The translations under genes and the position numbers were made by a program. The notes under the pieces were generated by a model, which ran no database searches, was not told the DNA's origin, and saw only the letters and a program-made list of their open reading frames with translations. Of a DNA stretch of 64,000 nucleotides, positions 35,575-45,699 are shown piece after piece. The DNA is taken from the NCBI RefSeq assembly GCF_029407905.1, contig NC_073641.1:16971001-17035000 (forward strand), in the 5' to 3' direction. Within the stretch, counting starts at the first letter, position 1, and each line of letters starts with the position of its first letter. The stretch is from Bubalus kerabau. Lineage: Eukaryota > Chordata > Mammalia > Artiodactyla > Bovidae.

Positions 35575-37262
35575 ATGATCCGAGATGGAGAGCTGGATTT
35601 GTACAAAGGAAGGAAGGTTCCGGAGCAGTGGGCGGTGGCTGTGCAGCACTGCAGTGGCGAGTGGCGGCTGCCTGGAGCCGGGGCTGCTGAGAGGAGATAT
35701 CCCACGTCCAAGGTCAGAGAAACCTCAGTAAGTCGGTGGGTGCCGAGAGAGGGCATCAGAGGGCAGACAGGCTGAAACCACAATCACAGAAAACTAACCA
35801 ATCTAATCACATGGACCACAGCCTTGTCTAACTCAAAGAAACTATGAGCCATGTCATGTAGGGTCATGGTGGAGAGATCTGACAGAATGTGGTCCACTGG
35901 AGAAGGGAATGGCAAACCACTTCAGTATTCTTGCCTTGAGAACCCCATGGACAGTATGAAAAGGTAAAAAGATAGGACACTGAAAGATGAAATCCCCAGG
36001 TCGGCAGGTGCCAAATATGCTACTGGAGATCAGTGGAGAAATAACTCCAGAAAGAATGAAGGGATGGAGCCAAAGCAAAAACAACACAAGTGGATGTGAC
36101 TGGTGATGGCAGCAAAGTCTGATGCTGTAAAGAGCAATATTGCATAGGAACCTGGAATGTTAGGTCCATGAATCAAGGCAAATTGGAAGTGGTCAAACAG
36201 GAGAAGCAAAAGTGAACGTCAGCATTTTAGGAATCAGTGAACTAAAATGGACTGGAATGGGTGAATTTAACTCAGATGACCATTTTGTCTACTACTGTGG
36301 GCAGGAATACATTAGAAGAAATGGAGTAGCCATCATAGTCAACAAAAGAGTCCGAAATGCAGTACTTGGATGCAAGTTCAAAAAAACAGAATGATCTCTG
36401 TTCGTTTCCAAGGCAAACCATTCAATATCACGGTAATCCAAGTCTATGCCCCAACGAGTAATGCTGAAGAAGCTGAAGTTGAACTGTTCTATGAAGACCT
36501 ACAAGACCCTTTAGAACTAACACCCCAAAAAGATGTCCTTTTAATTAGAGGGGACTGGAATGCAAAAGTAGGAAGTCAAGAAACACCTGGAGTAACAGGC
36601 AAATTTGGCCTTGGAGTACAGAATGAAGCAGGGCAAAGGCTAATAGAGTTTTGCCAAGAGAACGCACTGGTCATAGCAAACACCCTCTTCCAACAACACA
36701 AGAGAAGACTCTATACATGGACATCACCAGATGGTCAACAACGAAATCAGATTGATTATATTCTTTGCAGCCAAAGATGGAGAAGCTCTATACAGTCAGC
36801 AAAAAAAAGACTGGGAGCTGACTGTGGCTCAGATCATGAACTCCTTATTGCCAAATGCAGACTTAAATTGAAGACAGTAGGGAAAACCACTAGACCATTC
36901 AGGTATGACCTAAATCAGATCCCTTACAATTAAACAGTGGAAGTGAGAAATAGATTTAAGGGACTAGATCTGAGAGACAGAGTACCTGATGAACTGTGGA
37001 TGGAGGTTCATGACATTGTACAGGAGACAGAGATCAAGACCACTCCCAAGAAAAAGAAATGCAAAAAAGCAAAATGGCTGTCTGAGGCAGCCTTACAAAT
37101 AGCTGTGAAAAGAAGAGAAGCAAAAAACAAAGGAAATATATACCCATTTGAATGCAGAGTTCCAAAGAATAGCAAGGAGAGATAAGAAAGCCTTTCTCAG
37201 TGATCAGGGCTATAGTCCATGGGGTCGCAAAGAGTTTGACACAACTGAGCGACTAAGCACAC
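35575..37262 (+). mobile_element. BovB with 5' UTR and endonuclease, joined to a short 3' tail
   Basis: The only BovB here with its 5' region: a GC-rich start (35590-35710), 5' UTR text (ggagaagggaatggcaaacc at about 35900, ggaataactccag-like text near 36040), then the endonuclease. It breaks at about 37205, inside KKAFLSDQ, and continues with a 60-bp tail (gtccatggggtcgcaaagag, then cgactaagcacac) of the type that ends Bov-A SINEs. The reverse transcriptase is entirely absent. Confidence 0.85.
36212..37185 (+). pseudogene. BovB endonuclease remnant with catalytic motifs
   Basis: Three consecutive open frames: 36212-36394, 36370-36933 and 36937-37185. The first starts at MNVSILGISELKW and shifts frame near 36380. 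In the second (187 codons) the APE-type motifs are intact: VYAPTSN at 25-31, GDWNAK at 61-66, QIDYI at 127-131 and SDHELL at 154-159. A stop at 36931-36933 separates the basic linker (KTTPKKKKCKKAKW). In a working element this domain nicks target DNA to prime reverse transcription. Here a frameshift, a stop and the missing polymerase make it non-functional. Confidence 0.87.
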
Positions 37263-37742
37263 AAGCATAGACACAGTATGATAAAGACAAAGTGCTAAGT
37301 ACTTTTCAGTGTTGAGATGTATACTATTATTATTCTGCATTTAAAGATACTAGTGGATCCTCAAAAGGTTATCATAGCATGCATCCTCAGCTTCCAAGAA
37401 TTCATGATTGTCTGTCTTCTGTATGAAAAGAAACAGGACTTCATCCTCCCTGCCCCACCATCATATTGAATGCTGTATATCTTGATTTACTTATTTATTT
37501 TTAAAAACTGTCAAATTAACACATTCCCATGGTTTAAGAAATCCAATGATGTAAAAGAGCATTAAAAAAAAACCCCAAAACAAAACACCAATGAAGATCT
37601 GTTCCACTCCTTCTATCTCCAGCTCCACTCACAACTCCAAAGGACTGTTTTAAATATTCCTGTTTGCTGTTTTTTTTTTCTTTCCTGGTGTTAACATCCG
37701 TAAGTGCAAGGCAGTTTTTTCAAGATTTGGTTTACAAGGCAC
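37263..37742. other. Unassigned intronic sequence
   Basis: AT-rich, with A-runs at about 37563-37573 and T-runs near 37671. No exon or named repeat is recognised. Confidence 0.4.
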
Positions 37743-39868
37743 TAACTGCGGAAAATTCTGAAAGAGATGGGAATACCAGACCACCTGACCTGCCTCTTGA
37801 GAAACCTATATGCAGGTCAGGAAGCAACAGTTAGAACTGGACATGGAACAACAGACTGGTTCTAAATAGGAAAAGGAGTACGTCAAGGCTGTATATTGTC
37901 ACCCTGCTATTTAACTTCTATTCAGAGTACATCATGAGAAACGCTGGGCTGGAAGAAGCACAAGCTGGAATCAGGATTGGTGGGAGAAATATCAGTAACC
38001 TCAGATATGTAGATTATACCACCCTTATGGCAGAAAGTAAAGAGGAACTAAAAAGCCTCTTGATGAAAGTGAAAGAGGAGAGTGAAAAAGTTGGCTTAAA
38101 GCTCAACACTCAGAAAACTAAGATAATGGCATCTGGTCCCATCACTTCATGGGAAATAGATGGGGAAACAGTGTCAGACTTTCTTTTTTTGGGCTCCAAA
38201 TCACTGCAGATGGTGACTGCAGCCATGAAATTCAAAGATGCTTACTCCTTGGAAGGTAAGTTATGACCAACCTAAATAGCATATTGAAAAGCAGAGATAT
38301 TACTTTGCCAACAAATGTCCGTCTAGTCAAGGCTATGGTTTTTCCAGTGGTCACATACAGATGTGAGAGTTGGACTGTGAAGAAAGCTGAGCGCTGAAGA
38401 ATTGATGCTTTTGAACTGTGGTGTTGGAGAAGGCTCTTGAGACTCCCTTGGACTGCAAGGAGATCCAACCAGTCCATACTAAAGGAGACCAGTCCTGGGT
38501 GTTCACTGGAAGAACTGATGCTGAAGCTGAAACTCCAATACTTTGGCCACCTCATGCGAAGACTTGACTCATTAGAAAAGACCCTGATGCTGGGAGGGAT
38601 TGCGGGCAGGGGGAGAAGGGGATGACAGAGGATGAGATGGCTGGATGGCATCACTGACTTGATGGACATTGCCGGGAACAGAAGCTCTGCCCATGGCAAA
38701 GGTCATGAGGAAGGAGGCTCGGCATACGCAAAGGCGGGATCAAGCCTCAGGAGTCCCCCTGGAAATTCTTGAGCATCTACCCCCAAAACCAGAGTCTGCC
38801 TACTTTTTGCTTTGTGCTCTCACTTACACCTCTGACTTTACGGGGGGCTGTCCCCCATTACCTCTCTCTGAAAAAAAGAGTTAACTTACAGCTCCAGTTA
38901 ATAAAGTTCCTTGGTGTGATAGTGTTTCAACCTACAAACTCCTTTGGAAGTCCTCTAGCATACCTGAATAGGTTTTTCTGGCCACATGTGATTGTTCAGA
39001 GCCTCCCAACTGTGAGAGGCATAAGATGTTCTAAACTGTCTAAATACCGATTCATTTGAGCAGTTAAAAGATTGATTAGAAATTGTATTGGTGAAGGGTT
39101 TTTCACTTGTTGGGCCAATGTTTGCTGCTAAGTCTCCATATCCCTTACCTACTGTGTCCCTGGCAGTGTATTGATTAATATAATTGGTGTAAGTAATAGC
39201 TTTAATGTTTGTAACCTTGGACCCTTGAGTTAATTCTTTTTCTTGTTATAGCCCACCACACCTTTGCCCTATAGGAATGCAACTTTATCTAATGCTTTTG
39301 GAGGGTGGCGCCTGACTAATCACCTTTAAAGAAAAATAAGTTTTCTGAAGAAAGGATCTTAAAATGTTAACAGGCCTCCAGGCCAGAAGATGATGCAAAT
39401 CACCTAAACTTTTGCATATGGTAAGTTTGCAGGAAGAAAGCCTGGCTTACTGCATGACTCTACCCTTTTCTCCATTATCCTCTATGCATAACTTAAGGTA
39501 TAAAAACTACTTGGGAAAATAAAGTGCGGGCCTTGTTCACCGAAACTTGGTCTCCCCATGTCGTTCTTTCTCTCACCTTCTGGCTGAATTATTCAGCCTC
39601 TTTTCTCCACTGAATTTCCTCACTGAGCTATCTTTATTTAACCACTCTTTATATCCTTAATTAACGTTTAATTAAGCAATTGTTTCCCGATCCTCACCGA
39701 CGCTGTCCCCGCTTTGAATTCCCTGGATCCACCGGGGCTGGACCCTGGCAGGACATGAGTCTGAGTGAACTCCAGGAGTTGGTGATGGACAGGGAGGCCT
39801 GGCATGCTGTGATTCATGGGGTCACAAAGAGTCGGACACAACTGAGCAGCTGGACTGAACTGAACCGT
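37743..39868 (+). mobile_element. BovB LINE split by a solo LTR
   Basis: It starts within KILKEMGIPDHLTCLLRNLY and runs to 38669 (RMRWLDGITDLMD). After the LTR it resumes at 39757 (gagtctgagtgaactccagg) and ends at ctgaactgaacc near 39868. The catalytic segment reads YVDY instead of YADD, so it was inactive or decayed. Confidence 0.9.
38670..39750 (+). mobile_element. Solo LTR of an endogenous retrovirus (class II-like)
   Basis: A 1,081-bp element starting TGCCGGGAACA and ending GGACCCTGGCA, so it has TG...CA ends with a short inverted repeat (TGCC/GGCA). It is flanked by the 6-bp repeat GGACAT at 38664-38669 and 39751-39756, which rejoins into continuous BovB sequence when the LTR is removed. 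A TATA box (tataaaaa) is at 39499-39506 and a polyadenylation hexamer (aataaa) at 39518-39523. A 6-bp duplication is usual for betaretrovirus-like (ERV2/ERVK) elements. No gag, pol or env sequence is present. The orientation follows the TATA and poly(A) signals, antisense to RNF180. Confidence 0.9.
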
Positions 39869-40234
39869 GAGCCATATGTTAAAGGATTTAGGGTGAAATT
39901 GAATAAAAACTTTCATAGTTATTATTTTAATGTATATAATAAACAAGAACATCAAATATACACATTCACAAATACATTGTTAAAGATAAGGCTGAAATAA
40001 GTATATTTTAAAACTATGTTGATATGAAGAAAACCCTTAAGTAAAAAAATAATTCAGGTGGTATGTGGATATAGTGAAAATTGAAAAGGTGGTAGGAAAA
40101 TGACAGAAACCTGAGAAACAATGCTCTAATCATTATGCTTAATTTTCTATTTCTTTTTTATAATAAAATATTTATTTCCATATATTAAAGCTCAAGAGTG
40201 ACTACACTAAAAGGCATTATGAAATAGATATGCC
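39868..40234. other. Unassigned intronic sequence
   Basis: AT-rich; nothing recognised. Confidence 0.4.
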
Positions 40235-40740
40235 TACTAGTAAAGAATGAATTTGTACACATATACAATGGAATATTACTACTCAGCCATAAAAAAGAAT
40301 GAAATAATGCCATTTGTAGCAACATGGATGCAACTAGAGATTATCATACTAAGTGAAGTCAGAAAGAGAAAGACAGATACCATATAATACCACCTACATG
40401 TGCAATCTAAAATATGGTACAAATAAACCTATCTGCAAACAGAAACAGACTCACAAACATCGAAAACAGACTTGAAGTTGCCAAAGGGGAGAGCACATGG
40501 GAGGGGAGGACTGGGAGTTTAGGATTAGCAGATATAAACTATTATATTTTATAGGATGGATAAACAACAAGGTCATATTGTACAGCACAGGGAACTATAT
40601 TCAATATCCTGTGGTAAACCATAATGGAAAAGAATATAAAAATAAAGATCGTCTATATGTATATAATGAGTCACTTTGCTGTACAGCAGAGATCAGCACA
40701 ACATTGTAAATCTTCTTTTTATATTTCAATAAAGAAAAGA
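40235..40740 (+). mobile_element. L1 3' end
   Basis: L1 3' landmarks: acacatatacaatggaatat, ctactcagccataaaaaaga, caacatggatgcaactagag, ggataaacaacaaggtcata, and an A-rich end near 40740. 5' truncated. Confidence 0.87.
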
Positions 40741-41220
40741 ATGAGTTTTGATTTCAGAGGCAATGACTATATTGTACAGGATGAACATAAACATGAAAAA
40801 GTTGAGGCAAGGTAAATGCAAGAATAAAATCACTATTAGCATATGAATTAACAGTCCAGACTGTTTGGTACAGAATAAGAGAAAGTATGAAATACCCTTA
40901 ATGGGAACAGAGACAACAGACCAAGACCAATTACAGGCTATTACGGCAGATAAAAAGAGGAAGTGTGATCTTTTGGATGAGCTATATGTCCTGAATAAAG
41001 CCCAGCAGGACATCTAAAATTCAGACTGAATCCAGGACAATTTTTCACTGTGTGGGACTGGCCCAAACACTGCAGGGTACCTGTTATCCCTGCCCTGTTG
41101 ACTAGATACCAGTAGCATCCTCCTATTATTGTGGCAGCCAGAATATTCCTGGTGAAAAAATCATAAGCCTGCTTCATACTTAAAATTCTAGATTAGTTTA
41201 AATTTCATTTATTTACTTAG
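40741..41220. other. Unassigned intronic sequence
   Basis: No named repeat or exon. Two antisense open frames (40726-41013, 40941-41177) have no domain. Confidence 0.4.
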
Positions 41221-41448
41221 GGACTTCTTCCCTGGTAGCTCAGAGGGTAAAGCGTCTGCCTGCATGGCAGGAGACCTGGGTTTGACCCCTGGGTTGGGAA
41301 GATCTCCTGGAGAAGGAAATGGCACCCCACTCTAGTACTCTTGTCTGGAAAATCCCATGGACGGAGAAGCCTGGTAGGCTACAGTCCATGGGGTCGCAAA
41401 GAGTCAGACACGACTGAGTGACTTCACTTTCCCTTTCTTTCTTTCATA
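41221..41448 (+). mobile_element. Bov-tA SINE, full length
   Basis: tRNA-like head (ttccctggtagctcagaggg, then tgcctgcatggcaggagacc), BovA unit (ggagaaggaaatggcacccc, then gtccatggggtcgcaaagag) and the tail gactgagtgacttcactttc with pyrimidine-rich repeats. Its tRNA-type A and B boxes are still recognisable. Confidence 0.92.
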
Positions 41449-42294
41449 CACAAGGTGAAGACTCAGCCATTGTATTTTCCCATTTCCAACGGAGTTCACC
41501 AGCACTACTGCTTATCAGCACCTAGTTTCACCATGTAAAGGCAGAGGAGTAGTGGCATGGGGTCAGTGGTCTAAAAGGAGACAGAGGTTGAATGGAGGAA
41601 AATAATGGAAGGAGGGCAGAAGTTCTCCTTGTTGAGGTTTGGGTGCATCTGAATGGGGTGAGAGCAGCAAGTGACTTCACAGTTGAGAGTTCAGTTCCAC
41701 TGACCCTGTGGCTCTTTATGTAATACTCGAGACATTTACATCTTCCATATGACCATGGGCTGGGATTCCTGCAGTCTATAGTAGGGCTCATACAGGGGTC
41801 TCCCAGAGTCAGTCTGCAGTAGGGGCAATGCCATGCTTGTTTTGAAGGCTTCAGTCATACAATCGATTCAAGAAAATATGATGCCTTCCCTGAAAACAAA
41901 ACCATGATCTCATTGGCTAAGGGATTCTTCCCCACTTTCTTGGATGACCCTCACTCCATTTAACATTTGTAAGCCATAGCCTTTCCCCTTCCTTGGCCTC
42001 CTGATGAAGGTGGCTGGCAGATTCTGTCATGCAGCATGTTTGACATCCCTGAACAGATCTGCTATTGGGGTGCTAATGTGGGAGCTCCTTGTCTGGAAGA
42101 ATGAGGCTGTCAGTCAAGAAATGGAAAGGTTGCCTCTAGCCAAAGGTCTTCTTCCTTGGCCCTGCCCATCCTGGAGTCTTTTCCATCTTCATAGACAAAA
42201 GAACTCTTAGTTAATTTGGGACACAAGAATTTTTTCCCCATCTCACAAGCAGGCTTAGAATCTTCTATGTGCAAAGCTGATTCTGCTATTTTCC
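41449..42294. other. Unassigned intronic sequence
   Basis: Less AT-rich than average. Open frames at 41528-41791 (minus) and 42004-42210 (plus) show no domain and no splice context I trust. Confidence 0.4.
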
Positions 42295-42440
42295 AAACTG
42301 ACTTTACCATTTTATACTTCTATCAGTAATATATGAGTTTCAATTTTTCCATATCCTTGTCAACACTTATTATTATCTATCTTCTTAACTATAGCCATCC
42401 TAGTGAGTGTGAAGTGGTATCTCATTGTTTGATTACTGAG
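42295..42440 (-). mobile_element. Old L1 3' fragment
   Basis: The reverse complement reads as L1 late sequence: gataccacttcacactcact, aggatggctatagttaagaa, gttgacaaggatatgg. Confidence 0.75.
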
Positions 42441-42705
42441 CTGGTACGGCAGGTTTGCAAGCATTCATGCAGTTGATTGGGTATACAAAACTTATTTTTA
42501 TAAACTCATTCTTCTTTGCAGATGGGTTCTTGGATTTTCTTTAGGGGAAGAAAAATGTGCTATGTGTTTTCTTCAGCTTTACTATGAATAAAGTACATAC
42601 TTTGATCTTAGTTGGCCTATGGTTGAGGTGAGAATGTGGATACAGAAATTTCCTTCTCGAAGGTTTAGCACACAGTGGTGCACTCAATAAATATCAGCTC
42701 TGCTT

Positions 42706-43113
42706 TCAGTTCAGTTCAGTCACTCAGTCATGTCCGACTCCTTGCAACCCCATGGACTGCAGCACGCCAGGCCTCCCTGTCCACCACCATCTCCCGGAGT
42801 TCACCTAAACTCATGTCCATTGAGTTGGTGATGCCATCCAGCCATCTCATCTCCTGTCGTCCCTTTCTCCTCCTGCTCTCAATCTTTCCCAGCAACAGGG
42901 TCTTTTCACATGAGTCAGCTCTTCGCATCAGGTGGCCAAAGTTGTGGAGTTTCAGCTTCAACATCAGTCCTTCCAATGAACACCCAGGACTGATCTCCTT
43001 TAGGATGGACTGGTTTGATCTCCTTGCAGTCCAAGGGACTCTCAAGAGTCTTCTCCAACACCGCCGTTCAAAAGCATCAATTCTCTGGTGCTCAGCTTTC
43101 TTTCCAGTCCAAC
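42706..43113 (-). mobile_element. BovB 3' end with target-site duplication
   Basis: A minus-strand tail encoding AFERRCWRRLLRVPWTARR, MLKLKLHNFGHLMRRADS and RWLDGITNSMDMSL, ending ctgaactgaactga. The perfect 10-bp repeat AGCTCTGCTT lies at 42696-42705 and 43114-43123. It lies 660 bp downstream of the RING exon in RNF180 orientation and in the gene's sense strand. Confidence 0.94.
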
Positions 43114-43123
43114 AGCTCTGCTT

Positions 43124-43772
43124 ACTTCTATCATTTTTCCCTTTCTCCTTAGCAGGTTTCCATGTTCCACATTCATTAGTTTTCCCTGTTTCTATTTGTA
43201 TCAAAATACTATATTATATCCCATCTTTGCACGGTAATTATGTAAACAAATCCTTGTTCCAATTTTACTGTCTTCAAGAATAAAGACCTTAAAACCACAA
43301 GAAGGTTCAGAAGATCTGGAGTTTGAGGGAAAGACATAGTAGTCATCCTCAGACATTTATAGATTTATTCTTTGAGACTCCAGAGGGAAAAACAAAGGGC
43401 GAAGGATGAGAAGAAACAGAAGTTAGACTTGAGCAATAAATAATCAGTAGGGCTGCTCCAAATTTTAATGGAATGTCCTTGACACTGGAGATGTCCAAGT
43501 AACGACTGAAAAACTAGTTAGGATGCTTTAGAAAAGATCTCAGCATTAAATAGAGGAGTAGAGATGAGGAACTGGTTTCATCTCTGAGTCTACGATTTTA
43601 ACAAAGTTCTAACGAGTTGGCAAGCACTCTTCTATGAACTGGAGAGTAACGAATTATGCTATATATGATTTTCAATAACTTTCTCATAATAATTCATAAA
43701 GTACCTTTAGAACTGGAACAAAGAGGTAGTCAAAATAATTAGGCAATCATGTTAATGAAAGACAACAATTAC
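43124..43772 (-). other. RNF180: RNF180 intron downstream of the RING exon
   Basis: Unique sequence between the BovB and the exon donor. No recognised repeat. It may contain splicing signals, but none is visible beyond the donor itself. Confidence 0.5.
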
Positions 43773-43998
43773 CTGTCTGAAAAAAGACTCTGGAAATAAT
43801 TGTCCGACACAACGGGCAGGGAGTGCTGGCAGGATTGTCTTTGGCAAGGGTCCGTAAGCAGGGCTCACAGAAGATGTGGTGGCAAGGGTAACACATGTAG
43901 GGGTTGAAATAAACATCCAGACACACTGCACAGATGTAGCTCTCCTTTTCTTCTGCATATTCATTGTCATCATCTGTACTCATCTCATTATCCAAAGT
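43773..43998 (-). CDS. RNF180: RNF180 internal exon encoding the RING finger
   Basis: This 226-bp exon encodes 75 whole codons plus one base. On the minus strand it follows an AG acceptor (tattttgcag) and ends at a GT donor (acag/gtaatt); translation past the donor soon hits a stop. Seen: an acidic stretch (STDDDNEYAEEKE, residues 7-19), then a complete C3HC4 RING with Cys23, Cys26, Cys39, His41, Cys44, Cys47, Cys61 and Cys64. The residues around these ligands (CAVCLDVYFNPY, then CPLCRT) are those I recognise as RNF180/Rines. Known of the family: an E3 ubiquitin ligase anchored in the ER membrane by a C-terminal helix, with ZIC2 and monoamine oxidase A reported as targets; the RING binds the E2 enzyme. 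Nothing is broken: all eight ligands and both splice sites are intact. Neighbours are intronic BovB copies about 0.7 kb away on each side. Confidence 0.94.
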
Positions 43999-44411
43999 CT
44001 GCAAAATATAAGCAAAAACAATTTCTCTTAGTTCAGTATGAGATTGGTTTCCTTGAGAAATTGATTTCATATTTTGTTAAAGTCAATGAAAATATTTATG
44101 AGAAGCAGGTTTATCTGTTTTTGTGCATAATCAGTGACAGAAATGCTACCTTGCAAAGTGAGAAGAAACTAGAAATGTACATGAAAAACCCAGAAGTCTT
44201 AATTATTCATTTTAGCATTTTTATATAATGCTAAATGTTAAAGTATAGTACCAAAAAAACATTAAGTAAACCTTTATCTCTATTTAACCAGAACTAGTTA
44301 AGTAAGTGTTAGGTCCCAGGATGACAGATTCCCCATCTATCCTACTCCCACCACAGCAAACAAGCTACTGTCACAAGATTACCAGCCTTATATGGGCATT
44401 TGCACATGAAT
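43999..44411 (-). other. RNF180: RNF180 intron upstream of the RING exon
   Basis: It contains the acceptor region (polypyrimidine-poor but with tttttgcttatattttgcag) and otherwise unique AT-rich sequence. Confidence 0.5.
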
Positions 44412-44423
44412 AGACCTGAGGGC

Positions 44424-44921
44424 TTCTGTTAGGTCCATACCATTTCTTATTGTGCCCTTCTTGTGTCTCCTCTTCCTATTGTGCCCATCGTTGCATGAAA
44501 TGTTCCCTTGGTATCTCTAATTTTCTTGAAGAGATCACTAGTCTTTCCCATTCTATTGTTTTCTTCTATTTCTTTGCATTGATCACTGAGGAAGACTTTC
44601 TTATCTCTCCTTGCTATTCTTTGAAACTCTGCATTCAAATGGGTGTATCTTTCCTTTTCTCCTTTGTCTGAAGCTGAAACTCCAACACTTTGGCCACTTG
44701 ATGCGAAGAACTGACTCATCTGAAAAGACCCTGATGCTGGGAAAGATTGAAGGAAGGAGGAAAGGGGGACGACAGAGGATGAGATGGTTGGATGGCATCA
44801 CTGACTCATTGAACATGAGTTTGAGTAAGCTCTGGGAGCTGGTGATGGACAAGGAAGCCTGGCGTGCTGCAGTCCATGGGGTCGCAAAGAGCCGGACAGA
44901 CTGAGTGACTGAACTGAACTG
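44424..44921 (+). mobile_element. BovB with inverted internal segment (twin-priming form)
   Basis: 44424-44668 is minus-strand BovB linker sequence (KGEKERYTHLNAEFQRIARRD to DLFKKIRDTKGTFHA). From 44669 it switches to the plus-strand 3' end (KLKLQHFGHLMRR to gactgaactgaactg). A perfect 12-bp repeat, AGACCTGAGGGC, at 44412-44423 and 44922-44933 encloses both parts, so they arrived in one event. About 1.5 kb of element sequence between the two parts is missing. Confidence 0.93.
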
Positions 44922-44933
44922 AGACCTGAGGGC

Positions 44934-45194
44934 AAGAGGAAGTCAAACTTCAGCTTCACACTACGCAGGCAGCATTCTTTATTCCACATTTTGCACCTTC
45001 CTGGACCTCAGAGACAATAAAACACCAAAGCCCAAGGTATGTCAGGAAAGAGATATTGCAAAGAAACTTGTAGTAATTCTGGGATCAGCCTTGCAGCTGG
45101 AAAATACTAGCCTGCTCCTCTCTCCCAAATGGAATAGTTAAGAAAGAGGCTATTAACAGGTAGCTAGGAAAGAGGCACTCAGGTTAGCAGCACA
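44934..45194. other. Unassigned intronic sequence
   Basis: Short unique stretch; nothing recognised. Confidence 0.4.
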
Positions 45195-45345
45195 GAGTCT
45201 GGTGGCACAATTCCTGTTACTTAACATCACAATGTTCTCATCTGTGAAGGTGCTATGTGAGAATTAAATGAGGTAATCCACATAAAGCATTGAGCACAGC
45301 ACAGCCTGGCATACGACAAATATTCAATAAATATTATCCACAGCC
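45195..45345 (+). mobile_element. MIR SINE
   Basis: Classic MIR order: tctcatctgtgaagg, gagaattaaatgaggtaatc, cataaagcattgagcacagc, then ttcaataaatattat. Confidence 0.85.
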
Positions 45346-45699
45346 ATTCTTCCCTCCTACCTTTCTCACAGGCCCAATAGTTTTGGTTAGAGTCTTGGGA
45401 AATATTCCTTAAACAAGGCCTGGCCTCAGTCCACTGAGGCAAATGGTGTAGATGCTTTTCTCCTCACTTTGATGAAAGTGAAAAATGGAGATCAACGATT
45501 AATATTTGAGTAGACTTTGGGCTTTCTAAATATTTTTAGGTTACATGAAATGTAAAAGTTACAGAAAAGAGGCAAACAGAGCCTTGAAGATACAGAAAAG
45601 CCTTTCAACTGGATAAACTGTTACTTGATTTATCCAGATGGCCTTACTTCCTGTCAGCCTCTTTCTGCCACCTGTAGGTAATTTCTCTCTTTATGAAGG
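45346..45699. other. Unassigned intronic sequence
   Basis: No repeat or exon recognised. Confidence 0.4.

Larger units (their letters stand above)
27523..43772 (-). other. RNF180: RNF180 intron between the RING exon and the next exon
   Basis: The intron is defined by the GT donor at 43771-43772 and the AG acceptor at 27523-27524 (minus strand) and is 16,250 bp long. About half is transposon sequence: BovB in both orientations, Bov-A and Bov-tA SINEs, L1 and one solo LTR. I saw no further exon-like open segment with good splice sites, although a small alternative exon cannot be excluded by eye. Confidence 0.85.

Noticed and set aside
35575..35775. CpG-island promoter with a 66-codon ORF
   Set aside because: The sequence continues into BovB 5' UTR and endonuclease text, so it is better explained as a LINE 5' end.
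34787..37205. Third twin-primed BovB (minus then plus)
   Set aside because: The plus part is a BovB 5' region, not a 3' end, and a CHR SINE lies between; no enclosing target-site duplication was seen. These are separate insertions.
41221..41300. tRNA gene candidate
   Set aside because: The tRNA-like text is the head of a Bov-tA SINE; it runs straight into a BovA unit and has no mature tRNA end.
42728..43204. 158-codon minus-strand open frame as a host gene
   Set aside because: Most of it is the BovB C-terminal segment in a copy bounded by a 10-bp target-site duplication; the start reads in from unique flanking DNA.
42675..43283. 202-codon plus-strand open frame with a hydrophobic tail
   Set aside because: Mostly the antisense frame of the BovB tail plus flanking AT-rich DNA. 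Similar frames occur in every related copy.
43752..43973. Second minus-strand frame over the RING exon
   Set aside because: An out-of-frame shadow of the RNF180 exon; the RNF180 frame explains the conserved Cys/His pattern and the splice phases.
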